Program-made: the position numbers and the translations under genes
Notes under the pieces: generated by a model
The model's database searches: none
Seen by the model: the letters and a program-made list of their open reading frames with translations, nothing else
Told to the model about the DNA's origin: nothing
Shown: positions 1 through 10,799 of the stretch, one piece after another
Layout: each line of letters starts with the position of its first letter
Numbering within the stretch: the stretch's first letter is position 1
NCBI GenBank assembly: GCA_029851415.1
Contig: CM056741.1
Location: forward strand, 65,276,282 to 65,340,281
Length of the DNA: 64,000 bases
Source of the DNA: Eretmocerus hayati
Lineage: Eukaryota; Arthropoda; Insecta; Hymenoptera; Aphelinidae
Direction: 5' to 3'

Positions 1-1418
1 GCAGCGCGTACGAAAGCACGTGTGAGTTGGCAGAAGGAAAAGAAAAAAAACGTGGGCGGTTTGAAGAGGTCGTGGTGAAAGAAAAGGGTTCGAGTGTGGT
101 GTAGGTCATATGCATGAGTTCAGGTGTCTGTCCTGATGTAGGAGATGAAAAAGACGGTTTTATATATGGGTGAACGAGACTTACGGCGAGACCGTAAACA
201 CTGGTTATACCGGTGCAATCGCCCGCAGCGTGCCACGACCAATCGGGATACGGAGATAGCAAAGGCCCCGAGGCCTCATCCGAGCGATTTGTTACAGTGC
301 TGAGACGGGCTGGTACTCCACCATAGCCAATGTGCGACAGGAACACCCTGCCATCTGCAAACAATTCACCATCACACTCAATTAATCATCATCAAAACTC
401 TGTGTATGTTTAGCTCATCGATGTGAAAATCGTTATGACAGATGCCGGTGATACCCTGCTGGGAACAGTGGGATGTGGTAGCCCAAATTTTTGGATAAGT
501 ACAATTCAATATGTTTTTTAATATGATTTTGCAAGGGAAATTTGGAATAGTTGAGGGAAAAGTTGATGATCTGGTTGCAAAACACTGAGACAAAGTCGAC
601 ATTATCACATTATTTCACTCTTATTCTTTTTTCTTTTCTTTTTATTTGGACACTCTTATTCTATTCATTATTCTACGGTGCCTTTCCTTAAAATTCTCCC
701 TCGTCAAGGAATTAATTCAAGTCATTTTGTATGGAAAAGAGCAAGTACAGTGTCACATTGAGAAAAGTCTTGCCAACCGCGCGAAAAAATCAAATGAAAA
801 ACTTGCACTCGTTGAGATGATCTTATATCAAATACTTTTCCACCAATATATAATTTGTGCTGACAACTAGTCTTAGTGATTCGTGTGTACGAATAATTGT
901 TGCAAAACACATCAAGATTCGAAATAGTGCATGAACAACCAATCTACGTACATTTCATAATATTTTATGGTGATTGTGTCAAATTCGACACGATCTCGCT
1001 CATAAAATATCTCCAAAAGTAAGAATATTGGCAGCCATTATGATAGGGTTATGAAAAATGTGGATATAATTCTTCACGCAACGGACATCTGAAAATACGA
1101 TGAGATCTTCGAGTGAATACATAAAAAAAAAATATTGATGGGCAAACTTTACCATTCTTCGTGATTAAGACATCCAAATTGAATCATTAATGTCTCAACG
1201 ACTTAATCACTCAGATCAGGAAATTTCCCACCACAAAATTTTTATTCAACAGTAAAAGTACTCAAGGCCTCGGCTTTCACGTATAAACAGTGAAGTAAGA
1301 ATGCGAATCAAATTCATGACACCGTTGAAATTCAAATATATCTCAGCCTGTCGTGGAAAATTATTGATAGAAACCTATGGACTTGGCTCCTATTCATAAG
1401 TAGACAGGTCGAATGAAA
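1..1418. other. AT-rich intergenic stretch
   Basis: I see no convincing exon, RNA gene or repeat end here. The short open frames have no family signature and no good splice context. The first 350 bases are somewhat more GC-rich than the rest. Confidence 0.5.
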
Positions 1419-1680
1419 ATAAGGTAAGTGTGCCTAATTTGCCCTCATGGCGTAATTTGCCCTTACTCAAGATCTCAAATTTACGCACTTGCAGAACTTG
1501 CCGCGCATTTTTCTCATATTTGTTACATCAGAATATGAGAAAATTCATTGTTTTGAGTGATCCAACATGTTTTCGGAAATCTTTCGAACGAAAATACTGT
1601 TTTTGCTGATTTTGACTTTTTTGTAAGTCACTAAAAGTTATACGCCCAACAAAATTTGATGCATTCCACTTGAACGTGCT

Positions 1681-2070
1681 TTAAGGCGATGCGGTCACCG
1701 TGCACCGTGACCATGGACCTTGAAAATACACCTTACATGAAAAGTTTGATGATTCAAAGTGTCAGACGAGTTGTAGACTACTTGTTGTTGTCCAACTTGT
1801 ATTCCTCAATCCGTCGCTTAGCCCAAATCATTAGAGAATCGGAGAAAAGTGGGAATAACTCGGCCGCGGGGACCTCCTAACCCATAATATACGCACATTT
1901 CCATTGCCAACTTTCTCCGATTCTATTGCAATTTCGGCTCAACGACGAGTGGACAAATCTAAGTTGGATGATAACAAGTATTCGTGCGCTCGTCGTTTAG
2001 CCCAAATGGCAACAGAATCGGAGAAAGATGGGAATGATTTTCAGCTTGCATGGTGACCACATCGCCTTAA
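1681..2070. mobile_element. TTAA-flanked MITE with inverted ends
   Basis: The element begins TTAAGGCGATGCGGTCACC and ends with the near-exact inverted copy GGTGACCACATCGCCTTAA, so TTAA sits at both outer edges. TTAA target duplications are typical of the piggyBac superfamily, so this is a piggyBac-like non-autonomous element by inference. Inside, a ~50-bp segment with the motif AGAATCGGAGAAA appears at about 1,810-1,859 and 1,989-2,041 in one orientation and at about 1,901-1,952 inverted. It has no transposase; the 63-codon frame inside is not meaningful. Confidence 0.75.
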
Positions 2071-2107
2071 CTCGCTCTTGTGGTCACTGTCTCAACTTTG
2101 AAATGCT

Positions 2108-2231
2108 CTGTGCAGAATTGCAAATTTTGACCTTTGATCGACTTCACGCTCATAATATTCAAAAAAATTCTGTGCAGAATTGCAAATTTTGACCTTTGAT
2201 CGACTTCACGCTCATAATATTCAAAAAAATT
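2108..2231. repeat. Two-copy tandem duplication, 62-bp unit
   Basis: The unit starting CTGTGCAGAATTGCAAATTT occurs at 2,108-2,169 and again, without visible change, at 2,170-2,231. The identity indicates a recent local duplication. It creates a spurious minus-strand open frame of 66 codons. Confidence 0.9.
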
Positions 2232-2598
2232 CAGGGTGCCTGATTTGCCCCCATGGTCTTTTTTCAACGTCTTTCTTCACTTCATTAGAATTCATCTATC
2301 TATTCCAGGAAGTTTGATAGAAGGTGAAAAACCTGCAGAATGAGCTAAGATTCATCCTATTTGAAGGCCTGGGAGTCGAAATATCACGATTGCCCTGAAA
2401 ATCCGTATAATCTCATGGATGTAAGCCTCGTATACATTCACAGACCGGGGGCGGGGAGGGGGGCAATTAGTTTTGATCGCAAAAGAAATATTTGCCTGCA
2501 AAAATTAAGATAGCTCGACTCCAGTCCACTGAAGTCGAAAGGATTTCAGCACATTTCGAAGGTCTTGAAACAAGCTTAAAAACGAGTTGAAAGAAGAA

Positions 2599-4398
2599 GA
2601 CAAAGGGAGTCCGGAGGGTGCGGGTCACCAAACCTCACCAAACTTTTTTCACAGTCTCGTACCACCTAGAGTATGAAGAGTCCACAGTAACTCCGTCAAA
2701 TGGGCCCCTGTCCAGAGCTACAAGCAGAGACGTTAGCATTGCCAGTATATCTATACATTAGGGTGACGCTTATTTCCCGACACCCCTGGATCCTTCGCGC
2801 ACGTGCGGATATTTCAATTTCAAGATAAAACTAGATCGATGAAATTTTTTTCAGATTTTTAAAGGTAGCCTATATTGTGCCCAATTTGACATACAATCTC
2901 GATTTTTTTGCAGTTTTGAGACGTTTTTCGACAAAGTTCGTCGGCTTCACTTGGTAAGCACTTGCAATACAAGTAGAATGAAGCAAACCGAGCTGAATAA
3001 CATTGATTGGGATGGTCTTAGGAAACTTTCAACGCACGGAGCGATTAGTTTTAGTTGAATTCAAGGGTCAAAACGGGGCCAGAACGGCAGAAATACAGTC
3101 CTAAAATTACTTTTTATCGCAGTTTTCGAGTTCTCCTACGCATGCGTGATTTTCTACGGTTTTGATAATATTTTCAATCGATAGCCCGTGCGATTTCCTC
3201 CAAAATGACCACTGCCAAAAGTCAATTCGATGCAATGAGACCGGAGTAGTGAATCATTTTAGATAAGGTGAAGTCCGAGATGGAAATCCGTGCAAATTGG
3301 TCGAGATCGCCTGCGATGCTTTTGATTTTGTCTAGCGTGTTTCTCGGGTTTCCCTGCGTCGAATCGAATTCACCAAGGGGTCATTTTAAAGGAAATTGTC
3401 TGAGCTATCGAAATTAGTAGATTGCGGCGTGTTAAAAGGGTGGTAAGTAACAATATAATTACGCTAAACAGTTGAAAACACTTCTTTATTTGATTGAAAA
3501 CTATCAAATGTTCAATGTCCCATAACTCAACATCAACTCACCACTCCGTAGCCTACTCACTTCAATAGCTCGGTCGATTTCCTTCAGAATGACCCCTTGA
3601 TGAAGTCGATTCGACGCAGGGAAACCCGAGAAACACGCTAGACAAAATCAAAAGCATCGCAGGCGATCTCGACCAATTCGCACGGATTTCCATCTTGGAC
3701 TTCACCTCATCTGAAATAATTCACTACTCCGGTCCCGTTGCATCGTAATGACTTTTAGCAGTGGTCATTTGGAATGAAATCGCATCACGGGCTATCGATT
3801 GAAAATGTTATCAAAACCGTAGAAAATCACGCGTGCGCAGGAGAACTCGAAAACTGCGATAAAAAGTGATTTTAGGGCTGTATTTCTGCCGTTCTGACCC
3901 CGTTCTGACCCTTGAATTCAACTAAAACTCACTGCTCCGTGCGTTGAAAGTTTCCTAAGACTATTCCAATCAATGTTATTCAGCTCGGTTTGCTTCATTC
4001 TACTTGGCTTGCAAGTGCGTGCCAAGTAAAGCCGACGAATTTTGTCGAAAAACGTCTCAAAACTGCAAAAAAATCGAAAATGTATGTCAAAATGGGCACT
4101 ATATTGGCTACCTCTAAAAATCTGAGGAAAATTTTATCGATCTAGTTTTATCTTGAAATTGAAATATCCGCACGTGCGCGAAGGATCAAGGGGGGTCGGG
4201 AAAGAAGTGTCACCCTACTATACATACATATCACTTTTTAACATGAGCCTATAGAGGCAATGCTAACGTCTTTGCTTAGCTCTGGACAGGGGGCCCATTT
4301 GACGGAGTTACTCTGGATTCTTCATACGCTAGGTGGTACGAAACTGTGAAGAAAGTTTGGTGAGATTTGGTGACCCGGGCCCTCTGGGTTTCCCTTGT
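2599..4398. mobile_element. Palindromic element, family copy A (interrupted)
   Basis: The outer arms, 2,599-2,760 and about 4,218-4,398, are inverted copies of each other. Both carry the CACCAAAC, GTACCACCTAG and CAAATGGGCCC motifs, and a GTTAGCATTGCC motif near the centre. Removing the TA-flanked insertion between them leaves about 343 bp. That matches the length, palindromy and TAGCATTGCC/TTTTTAACATG core of the copies at 38,242-38,574 and 42,053-42,380, and the more diverged one at 20,524-20,848. It is non-coding. Confidence 0.75.
2761..4215. mobile_element. 1,455-bp TA-flanked palindromic DNA element
   Basis: The left end GGGTGACGCTTATTTCCCGA and the right end, read in reverse, GGGTGACACTTCTTTCCCGA form terminal inverted repeats. 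They are directly bounded by TA at 2,759-2,760 and 4,216-4,217. The inverted arms run almost to the centre, leaving roughly 95 bp of unique spacer near 3,440-3,535. For example, 3,245-3,420 matches 3,560-3,742 inverted at high identity. The TA duplication and full-length inverted arms suggest a non-autonomous Tc1/mariner-type fold-back element. No transposase frame is visible. Confidence 0.8.
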
Positions 4399-4909
4399 GA
4401 GTTCTCGCCTATACGTCTATAGACCAATATCATTGGCAATACAAAAGTAGATACAAAAATAGATGTTTTTTTGTTAAAATGCAAAATTGGACCCCTGCGT
4501 TTACGTGGAAAAGGTGAATATTCAAAAAATTCATCTGTTCCGTGAGGTGAGCTTCAGAGATGGGATCAATAAAAAATACACACCAGGAACTCGTGGCTCT
4601 TTCATTGAAAATCAAGATGACTATTTTGTTGCAAATCGTGAGTAATGATTGTGGAATCTTGATATAATTTGGCTGTCTCAATACTCATACGCTATGAAAG
4701 TATGCAGACCATTTCTCAGTCATCGTCTCACTAAATCATTTAGAGTTATGACCTTATCCCGACGTGTTGTGCCTAATTCATACAACTTCAGATAGAATAT
4801 TTTTTGGTTGGGGCTAATTCCAAGGATGATAAACTGGACCCATTTCGAGTATAATTTCAAGTGGTAGGAGGTACATGCGTGTGATTATGGTATGTAGAGA
4901 GACGATTAC
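4399..4909. other. Intergenic or intron 1 of the following exon
   Basis: This stretch lies downstream of the orphan yellow/MRJP exon on the minus strand. I looked for a second exon with a GRVF or YPNW-type motif here and across the remaining 1-4,400, and found none. Confidence 0.4.
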
Positions 4910-5096
4910 CTTTTGCGACAGCCAGATCCGATGGCAAAACTCGGGAGAAATTATACTCTCCGAGTTTCACAGCATTCTGCTTATGTTCCTTGGAATCCCA
5001 TAAAAAATCCAGGTACTTCCATTCGTAAACAGTGTGTAACTCGGCACGCGTCGACGTTGGTATGGCTATGGCAAAAAGCCACAGTAGCAGGTGCAT
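4910..5096 (-). CDS. Orphan exon 1 of a second yellow/MRJP-family gene (partial)
   Basis: This minus-strand exon encodes 62 complete residues from the ATG at 5,096 to a splice donor (AAAG|GTAATC) at 4,910/4,909. The start is a predicted signal peptide, MHLLLWLFAIAIPTSTRA. The family N-terminal block follows: VYEWKYLDFLWDS, then GEYNFSRVLPSDLAVAKG. It aligns with exon 1 of the complete gene at 8,327-10,746 (AYQWKYIDYLWTS, GAYNYANIIPMDV) and ends in the same phase, after the first base of a codon. The two genes are tandem and in the same orientation. No exons 2-5 are recognisable in the remaining 4.9 kb. The gene therefore has a long first intron holding nested transposons and continues outside the window, or it is a decayed copy. 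The frame itself is intact. Confidence 0.75.
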
Positions 5097-5404
5097 TTTA
5101 ACACTTTTTTTCGCAACTCTTCTATCCTCTTGGTATAACGTTACTCGGACCCTAATAACGTTGTTTTACTCTATTTTTCAAGGCAGAAGTAGCACAGCAA
5201 CCAGCCAGCGTAACGATGGTCGTTTGGGGGAAAGGGGTTGGTTTGAAAAAAAAGGTTGTACAAGGAACTGTAATGAAACTGCGCGATTCACATTGTCCTC
5301 TCTTGCTTTGGGCTCATGAAATTAAAATCGTGGCAACACCACCAGTACCAACAGCACAAAATATTCACATTCCCAAAACGGCATTCCTCTTCCTTTTCGT
5401 TATA

Positions 5405-5431
5405 AACACACACACACATACGCACACGCGC
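5405..5431. repeat. (CA)n-type microsatellite, imperfect
   Basis: A run of alternating CA interrupted by T and G bases, visible directly. Confidence 0.85.
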
Positions 5432-6390
5432 AAGTGCAAGAACCCGCACAGTCCGGTGGTTTCTGATATACCTACACTCTATTGTTTGCTCTTCTATTCA
5501 CTATATTTTGTAGTTTCGTGCGTACACTGCTTAAAAAAAAATTTGAAATTCAGTTTCTGTGAAGTTTGCACACTGTGTAAAGTTTCTGTATGTCACAGTT
5601 TGCGATTATTATATAGGCGCGAACTGTACGAGAGCACGAGTAGAAATGCCAACATCAGTTGAGCTCGAGGTACGTTATCAATAAGAGAACGTTCGCGCGC
5701 AAGTCTAGATTTGAATGGTCGGTAATATTAGCGGCTATATTGCGTGAAAGTATATAACCTACCACGAGTATGTACGCCCCACCGACCATATCTACCTGGA
5801 TGTGACTTTTGCGGTGGCAAATGCGATCGCAGTCCTTTCTCCATCCGCTTGAGACTCTGCAAAGACTTTGTGCAGCTGCCATATACCGCGCACATTGGCG
5901 CACATGCACATCGGTATAACTGGCATCATCGAGAGCTGAGCAGAGAACACGACTCTTTCCTGGTTTCGTCGTAAAAATTTTAGCGGTATAGATCTCCGGT
6001 GAAGATTTTTCCTTTTACATCCGAGATCGGTTGTTTAAATCGGTGCAATTTCAGTATTATGTACTTTCCGAGTCTTGTTTCCGTTTTCAACAACTTCCGT
6101 AATTTCAATATTATTGTCTGTCCGTTATTGGTCGATGGAAAAGGAGTCTGACTTCGTAACGTCAATTGGGATGAATCGTATGAGGGACCCGACGAGAAAA
6201 AAAAAAACAAGAATTTTATGTATGTGTACGATTCAGAGCTGGAGTCTTGCAGTTTTATGAGTTATTTAAATGCCTTGGGGTGTCGATGATGGTCATGGGA
6301 TAATTTTGAAGATGTTTTATGGTTTCGAGGATATTGGATAATCATTTGGTTAACTTTGCCAATTTTTTCGAGACTTTTTCAAATGTGATG

Positions 6391-6500
6391 GTCATTAACA
6401 CGTTCACTGCGATAGACCCCACGGGTGGGGCCCACGCGCCCTTCCCTGTGTGCGATGGGCCCCACCGATGGGGCCCACTTTTCACTGAGTCTCAGCTGAC
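6391..6500. repeat. GC-rich repeat fragment with a TTAACACGTTC edge
   Basis: The motif TTAACACGTTCACTGCG is followed by self-complementary GGGGCCCAC and CCCCACCG blocks. Similar CGTTCGCTGCG/GGGTCCCACCGG wording occurs near 35,555-35,640, and a shorter CACGTTCGCTGTGGCGG near 41,090. It may be one end of a TTAA-targeting (piggyBac-like) element, but no opposite end was found. Confidence 0.35.
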
Positions 6501-8303
6501 GCCTAACAGCGGAAACAAATCCAATGGCTTATGTTGGGGTCATTTCTCGTTGTTTATCTTGTAATGAACATGTGTACGTATTAGCAGTTTCGGTATCGGC
6601 CTTGATTTGTCTAAGTTTTGGCAAAATTTCCGATTTTTACGCAATTTATCCATTAATCACACGTATTCAAGCGATTAATAGCAGATAACTCACATTAAAA
6701 TTAACCATTTTGTTGGATGTGATTGTCTGGGAAAATTTATCACAAATAGCCTGTTGGGCATGTTAATCCGATGATGAAACTATGCAAGGTTAACAAAGGT
6801 TATGTGGTATTTGACTGCCTGGAAGATTTGAAAAGATTCATTAATTAATTTATAGCAAGTATGATATTTTCGACTAATTTCCACTCCGTGATGAGTGGAC
6901 AAGTTGCTTTTCAACAATCTTGATACCCTCTGCGTAAAAACTGTACTTTACACACAGTCTGCTCACTCTAAACTATCAAGTAAAACATATTTTTTGCATC
7001 CTCGTGATGATTCCGAACCATCACTCCGAGCACTCGGACGCGAAGAAAAGTTTTGACGCCCTTGTGTTGTCGAAATATATTATTTTGCTACTGCGTTTTA
7101 GTCAATTTAGCGATTGTTTGAAAGAAAGCTATTACTCCGTAACGATTCAGGATTCGACATAAAGCTTTCATTTTTCTATAAAATACTCGTCATTAACTCT
7201 GATGCAAAGAAAACGCATGTAGGAAGACATTTTACGTGAGAGAGTTTGTGAATGAGTCTTATAGAAGTATAATTCTTTTTGATGTCACGAATATGAAAAT
7301 GTCGTAACCGTTCTGCATAATCACAAGAAAGTACTTCGATCAAAGTTATTATCATAATCAATTATTCAGGAATTAATTAGCAAATTGAACAATATCGTAT
7401 CCACACAAGGTGACCCGATAAATTTTTCTTGCTTTTGCAGTGATAATGACACAGAAACCACTTGATTCGCGTCACACACCCTCATATTTTGTTTATGACT
7501 TTCCTTCACCAAGTCCATCAAAATTGTTCTCTATAGAAGGTAAGTTTTCCCATCATCATTTCTAATATAGAGACATACAATTCTATCATTAGTGACTAAC
7601 ACCAGTCGAAGCCACACCACTGTGAATCTCAGTAAAAACTAATATTCCAGAGGATCTTACAAACTGACAATACAACACACCGTCACATAGTAGCAGCGAA
7701 TGTATACCATGAACTACATACGATGACTTGATCCGTTGGCCATGCCCTAGTTGTCACACTTCTCAGCTTACGAACATTTGTTCACCTCTCATTTCAATGT
7801 GGTCTATGATTTTTGTGAGGATATCACGCCTCTTCTCTTTGTATCAGTACAATTAACTTGTGAACCCCCTGGCGTTAAGTATTGGAGGAAGTCACGGTTT
7901 CCCCTTACCCAGTCGAAAATCCGCTAAAATTGTTCAAATGATATTCGTTCCTTCTATAAAGTGTACTTGCAACCGAGGATGGAATGCCAAAAGACACAGA
8001 TTTATGCTGATTTTTCATAGATAGGTTGGATTTATTCAGTATACATTATTGAGGCACAAGACCTGGCTGCCTAAAGATTTCGTGATCCTCGATAAGATCA
8101 TGAGTGATCATAATTGGCACACACGGAATTCCCCTTGAGACTTCCTCTGATCTGCAATAACCATGTTTTGAATTCATCGGCACTCGCATTGGTGGCAGTT
8201 CTTCAGTATATCAAGATCATATTCAACTTTATTTCGTTATTGAATCGAACTGTGGAGGAAATAGCGAGGAAATCGTTTTCGGTGGAAAAAATTATGCAGT
8301 CAC

Positions 8304-8309
8304 TTTATT
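8304..8309 (-). terminator. Poly(A) signal AATAAA of the yellow/MRJP gene
   Basis: AATAAA on the minus strand begins 18 nt downstream of the TAA stop codon (8,327-8,329). This implies a very short 3' untranslated region. Confidence 0.65.
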
Positions 8310-8326
8310 CAGATAGTTAATACACT

Positions 8327-10746
8327 TTAGTTAATGATCGGAGGATTTCCCTGATTGACTTGTTGCAGAGCTAGAGCAGTTTCACGTGGCATTTCACATT
8401 TTGATCCAGCAATGAGGCGGTCAACTGAGCCTCTCAGAACAAAGAAATTCCAGTTGTTGAAATTGAGCCGTCTAGATTCGAAAGTCACGAATTGATTGGT
8501 CAAAACCCATAACTCTTCCTCAGGAATGGAGGCAGATGGTTGAATTACTTTGAAATTGTTGGCATAGCGCAAACGTTGGGAATCTTGAGCCACTATGATC
8601 TGTAAAAGAAGTAAAGACAATTAATTATTTTTTTTTTGTTTTTGGTATCAGTGAACGATCTGTGAATTCAGTATTGGAATCAGGTAACAGGGATCTTTGT
8701 TGGGACTCGAAAAAAGAATCATTGCTACGAGAAGCCATAGATCAATGTGTAGAGGTTATTCCTCTCAAATGATCGAATTTTCTACTACGCGAAGTAATTG
8801 GTCAGTTGAATCTCCCTTTCGAAATTTGGTGATGTCTTACGTCAAATGGGAATTGATTAGCTGAAAAATCTTGTCACAGCTGAGACAATAAATGATTGTA
8901 TTCCTTACTGGATTAAAATTTCCTTATAAATAGAGATGAATACCGTCTGAAAAATACTGTGAGAGTCAAATTTTCAACGAATTCGTGGAGCAGATTGTGG
9001 ACCATGGTTATTGAATTCCACTCAAATAAAAAGAATTCAATCAGGAAATGTACCCCTCCGTCGAAAGTATCAACACTAAATAAGCTCCCAAAATTGTTGA
9101 GTAAGTGACTAAAATTTTCTAGGGGTCTGAATATACTCATAAGAAAGATTCATGATCTTACAATGTTGTCACTTCTGAGATCTCTGTAATGATTCCAGCA
9201 AGCGATGGCAGTTTCTTTGGTAAGTCCCATGAATAGTGTACCCCGAGACGAGAAGGCATGGCCGACCGTTTGACTGCTAAGGACTCGTCTGGCTCCTTGG
9301 AATTTGACTGACTCCCCAAACTTGCTGCGTTTAAGAGATTCTGTATCAGCAGCAAACATACCGTAAGAAGCAAGGGGTCGGAAGTAAAGGAATCTGGGCT
9401 CATTAGGGAAAAGTCTGGGTGAAATGTCCATGCCAACTATCCCAGCTGGGATATCTGCTAAGATAGAATTCTCTTGGATGGTTGCTTCACCTGGCTGAGG
9501 CTCAAACACTGAACTTTCCAAACGAAACAGACGGCTATCGTCCCAAATAATAAGACCGTTTCCGTTAGCATCACCGATGTATACCTAAAATCAAATGAGG
9601 CGTTAAATCCTGACTATTAGGTATTAATCCTTGATATAGCTCTGATGATGATTCGATTTTAGGCCATTTAAAAGTGCAGTCGGCAATTATTCCTTCTAAC
9701 GGAGCAAAGTTCTGATAAGACTATATTATGCCAAGTCCCCCTCATGACACCAGTGTAGGATACACACTATTGGTTCTTCGACTTTTGTCGAATATTTCGA
9801 AACTCACCGTTGTGTTCGAACAGTACGGTCCGTAGGTTTCCACCTTCACATTGGCCAACAAAGTCTGTCCATTTTTTGAATTGGTTGCAATATTGTCGGG
9901 AATAACTACTCGGGTGATCAGACGATCCGTATTGAGATCGAAAGCCAACAATTTTGCTTTACATTTCCTAGCTAGGCCTTCTGTCAAACCAGCATCCGCT
10001 ATCCACAACCTGTTGCACTTGTCGATCTGGAAATCAACAAGAACGAGAAAGTTAACCAGTCCAAGGGGAGCCATTCCATCATTATTAACTGATGCGCGAA
10101 AGATTATCATTTTACCGTTATCCTGTAAACATCGAGAATCGAATTACAGTTATTGCTATCGTGCCATCCCCAGTTTGGATAAGGTTGTATCAGGGGTCCT
10201 GATGGCCCTATATTATTAGTAACAGTACCTAATCTTGCTGGTACTCCCACTGAACCAAGCATAGAAATGAATACTCGGCCCTCTGGAAGAATGATAAAAT
10301 TTTTCGTCAGCTTTGGGTAACAAAATATCATCAACCACATCTGAAGAATACGCGTGCAAAATGTGAAACAAACAAGCAAAGAATCTTAGAAGTAATTCCG
10401 GTCTATTATTGACATATCATATTTGTAAGCATGGGCAAAAAAAAGACGAATGAGACATGAAGCCATCATGAGTCACGTTTTCAATGGAAAGTCACAACTG
10501 ACGTATACTTGGGTGATAGAATAGTGATCCAGATAGTAAGTTTTTATCACCTTGGGAAACATCAACATCCATAGGTATGATATTGGCGTAGTTGTAAGCT
10601 CCTGAGCTGATTGCGTTCTGACGTTGTGCTTCAGATGTCCACAAGTAGTCTATGTATTTCCATTGGTAAGCTGTGTTCAGTTGACCAGCAACTGATACCA
10701 GCAGAGAGCCAGCAATGAATATGGTTGCGCTGAGAAGCAGCCGCAT
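8327..10746 (-). CDS. Yellow/major royal jelly protein (MRJP) family secreted protein, complete, five exons
   Basis: Joining five minus-strand exons gives 1,278 nt, or 425 aa plus stop. They are 10,551-10,746, 10,116-10,282, 9,808-10,026, 9,162-9,584 and 8,327-8,599. Every intron is GT...AG, with phases 1, 0, 0 and 0. Residues 1-21 form a signal peptide (MRLLLSATIFIAGSLLVSVAG). Family blocks follow in order: AYQWKYIDYLW in exon 1; GRVFISMLGSVGVPARLGTV and YPNWGWHD in exon 2; IDKCNRLWIADAG and KLLAFDLNTDRLI in exon 3; VYIGDANGNGLIIWD, GMDISPRL, RFLYFRPLASY, SSQTVGHAF and IACWN in exon 4; ELWVLTNQF and NFFVLRGSVDRLI in exon 5. There is one N-glycosylation sequon near residue 192 (NTT). Length and order match the single MRJP/yellow beta-propeller domain. 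Yellow proteins act in cuticle pigmentation and development and MRJPs are nutritive secretions; the exact role here cannot be assigned. No break or frameshift is visible. Confidence 0.93.
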
Positions 10747-10790
10747 TGTGTCGAATTGAAGGGTAAGAGTTTTGCTATTGGAAAGATATT
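10747..10790 (-). other. 5' UTR segment with a possible upstream intron acceptor
   Basis: Directly upstream of the ATG at 10,746 the minus strand reads TTCTTTTGAATTTCAG, a good splice acceptor ending at 10,791. This suggests a non-coding first exon further upstream, above 10.8 kb. The alternative is that transcription starts in this short leader. I saw no convincing TATA box. Confidence 0.4.
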
Positions 10791-10799
10791 CTGAAATTC

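Larger units (their letters stand above)
1419..2262. repeat. Degenerate dispersed repeat, interrupted by a MITE
   Basis: The left edge carries AAGGTAAGTGTGCCTAATTT followed by a TTTGCCC motif. A diverged copy of the first ~65 bases, including a shared CTCAAGATCTC motif, lies at 26,972-27,040. A related GTGCCTGATTTGCCC motif sits near 2,236. The stretch is split by the MITE at 1,681-2,070 and contains a local tandem duplication. The boundaries and class are uncertain; it is probably an old non-autonomous DNA element. Confidence 0.4.
5097..8303. other. Intergenic DNA between the two yellow/MRJP genes
   Basis: No coding exon is recognisable. The stretch contains a CA-type microsatellite near 5,405-5,431 and a GC-rich repeat fragment near 6,391-6,500. 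The promoter of the orphan exon should lie just above 5,096 on the minus strand, but I see no clear TATA box. Confidence 0.5.

Noticed and set aside
5216..5662. 148-codon plus-strand frame
   Set aside because: It includes the CA microsatellite (His-Thr run) and has no domain or splice context.
9851..10219. 122-codon plus-strand frame
   Set aside because: It is antisense to exons 2-3 of the yellow/MRJP gene, with no independent features.
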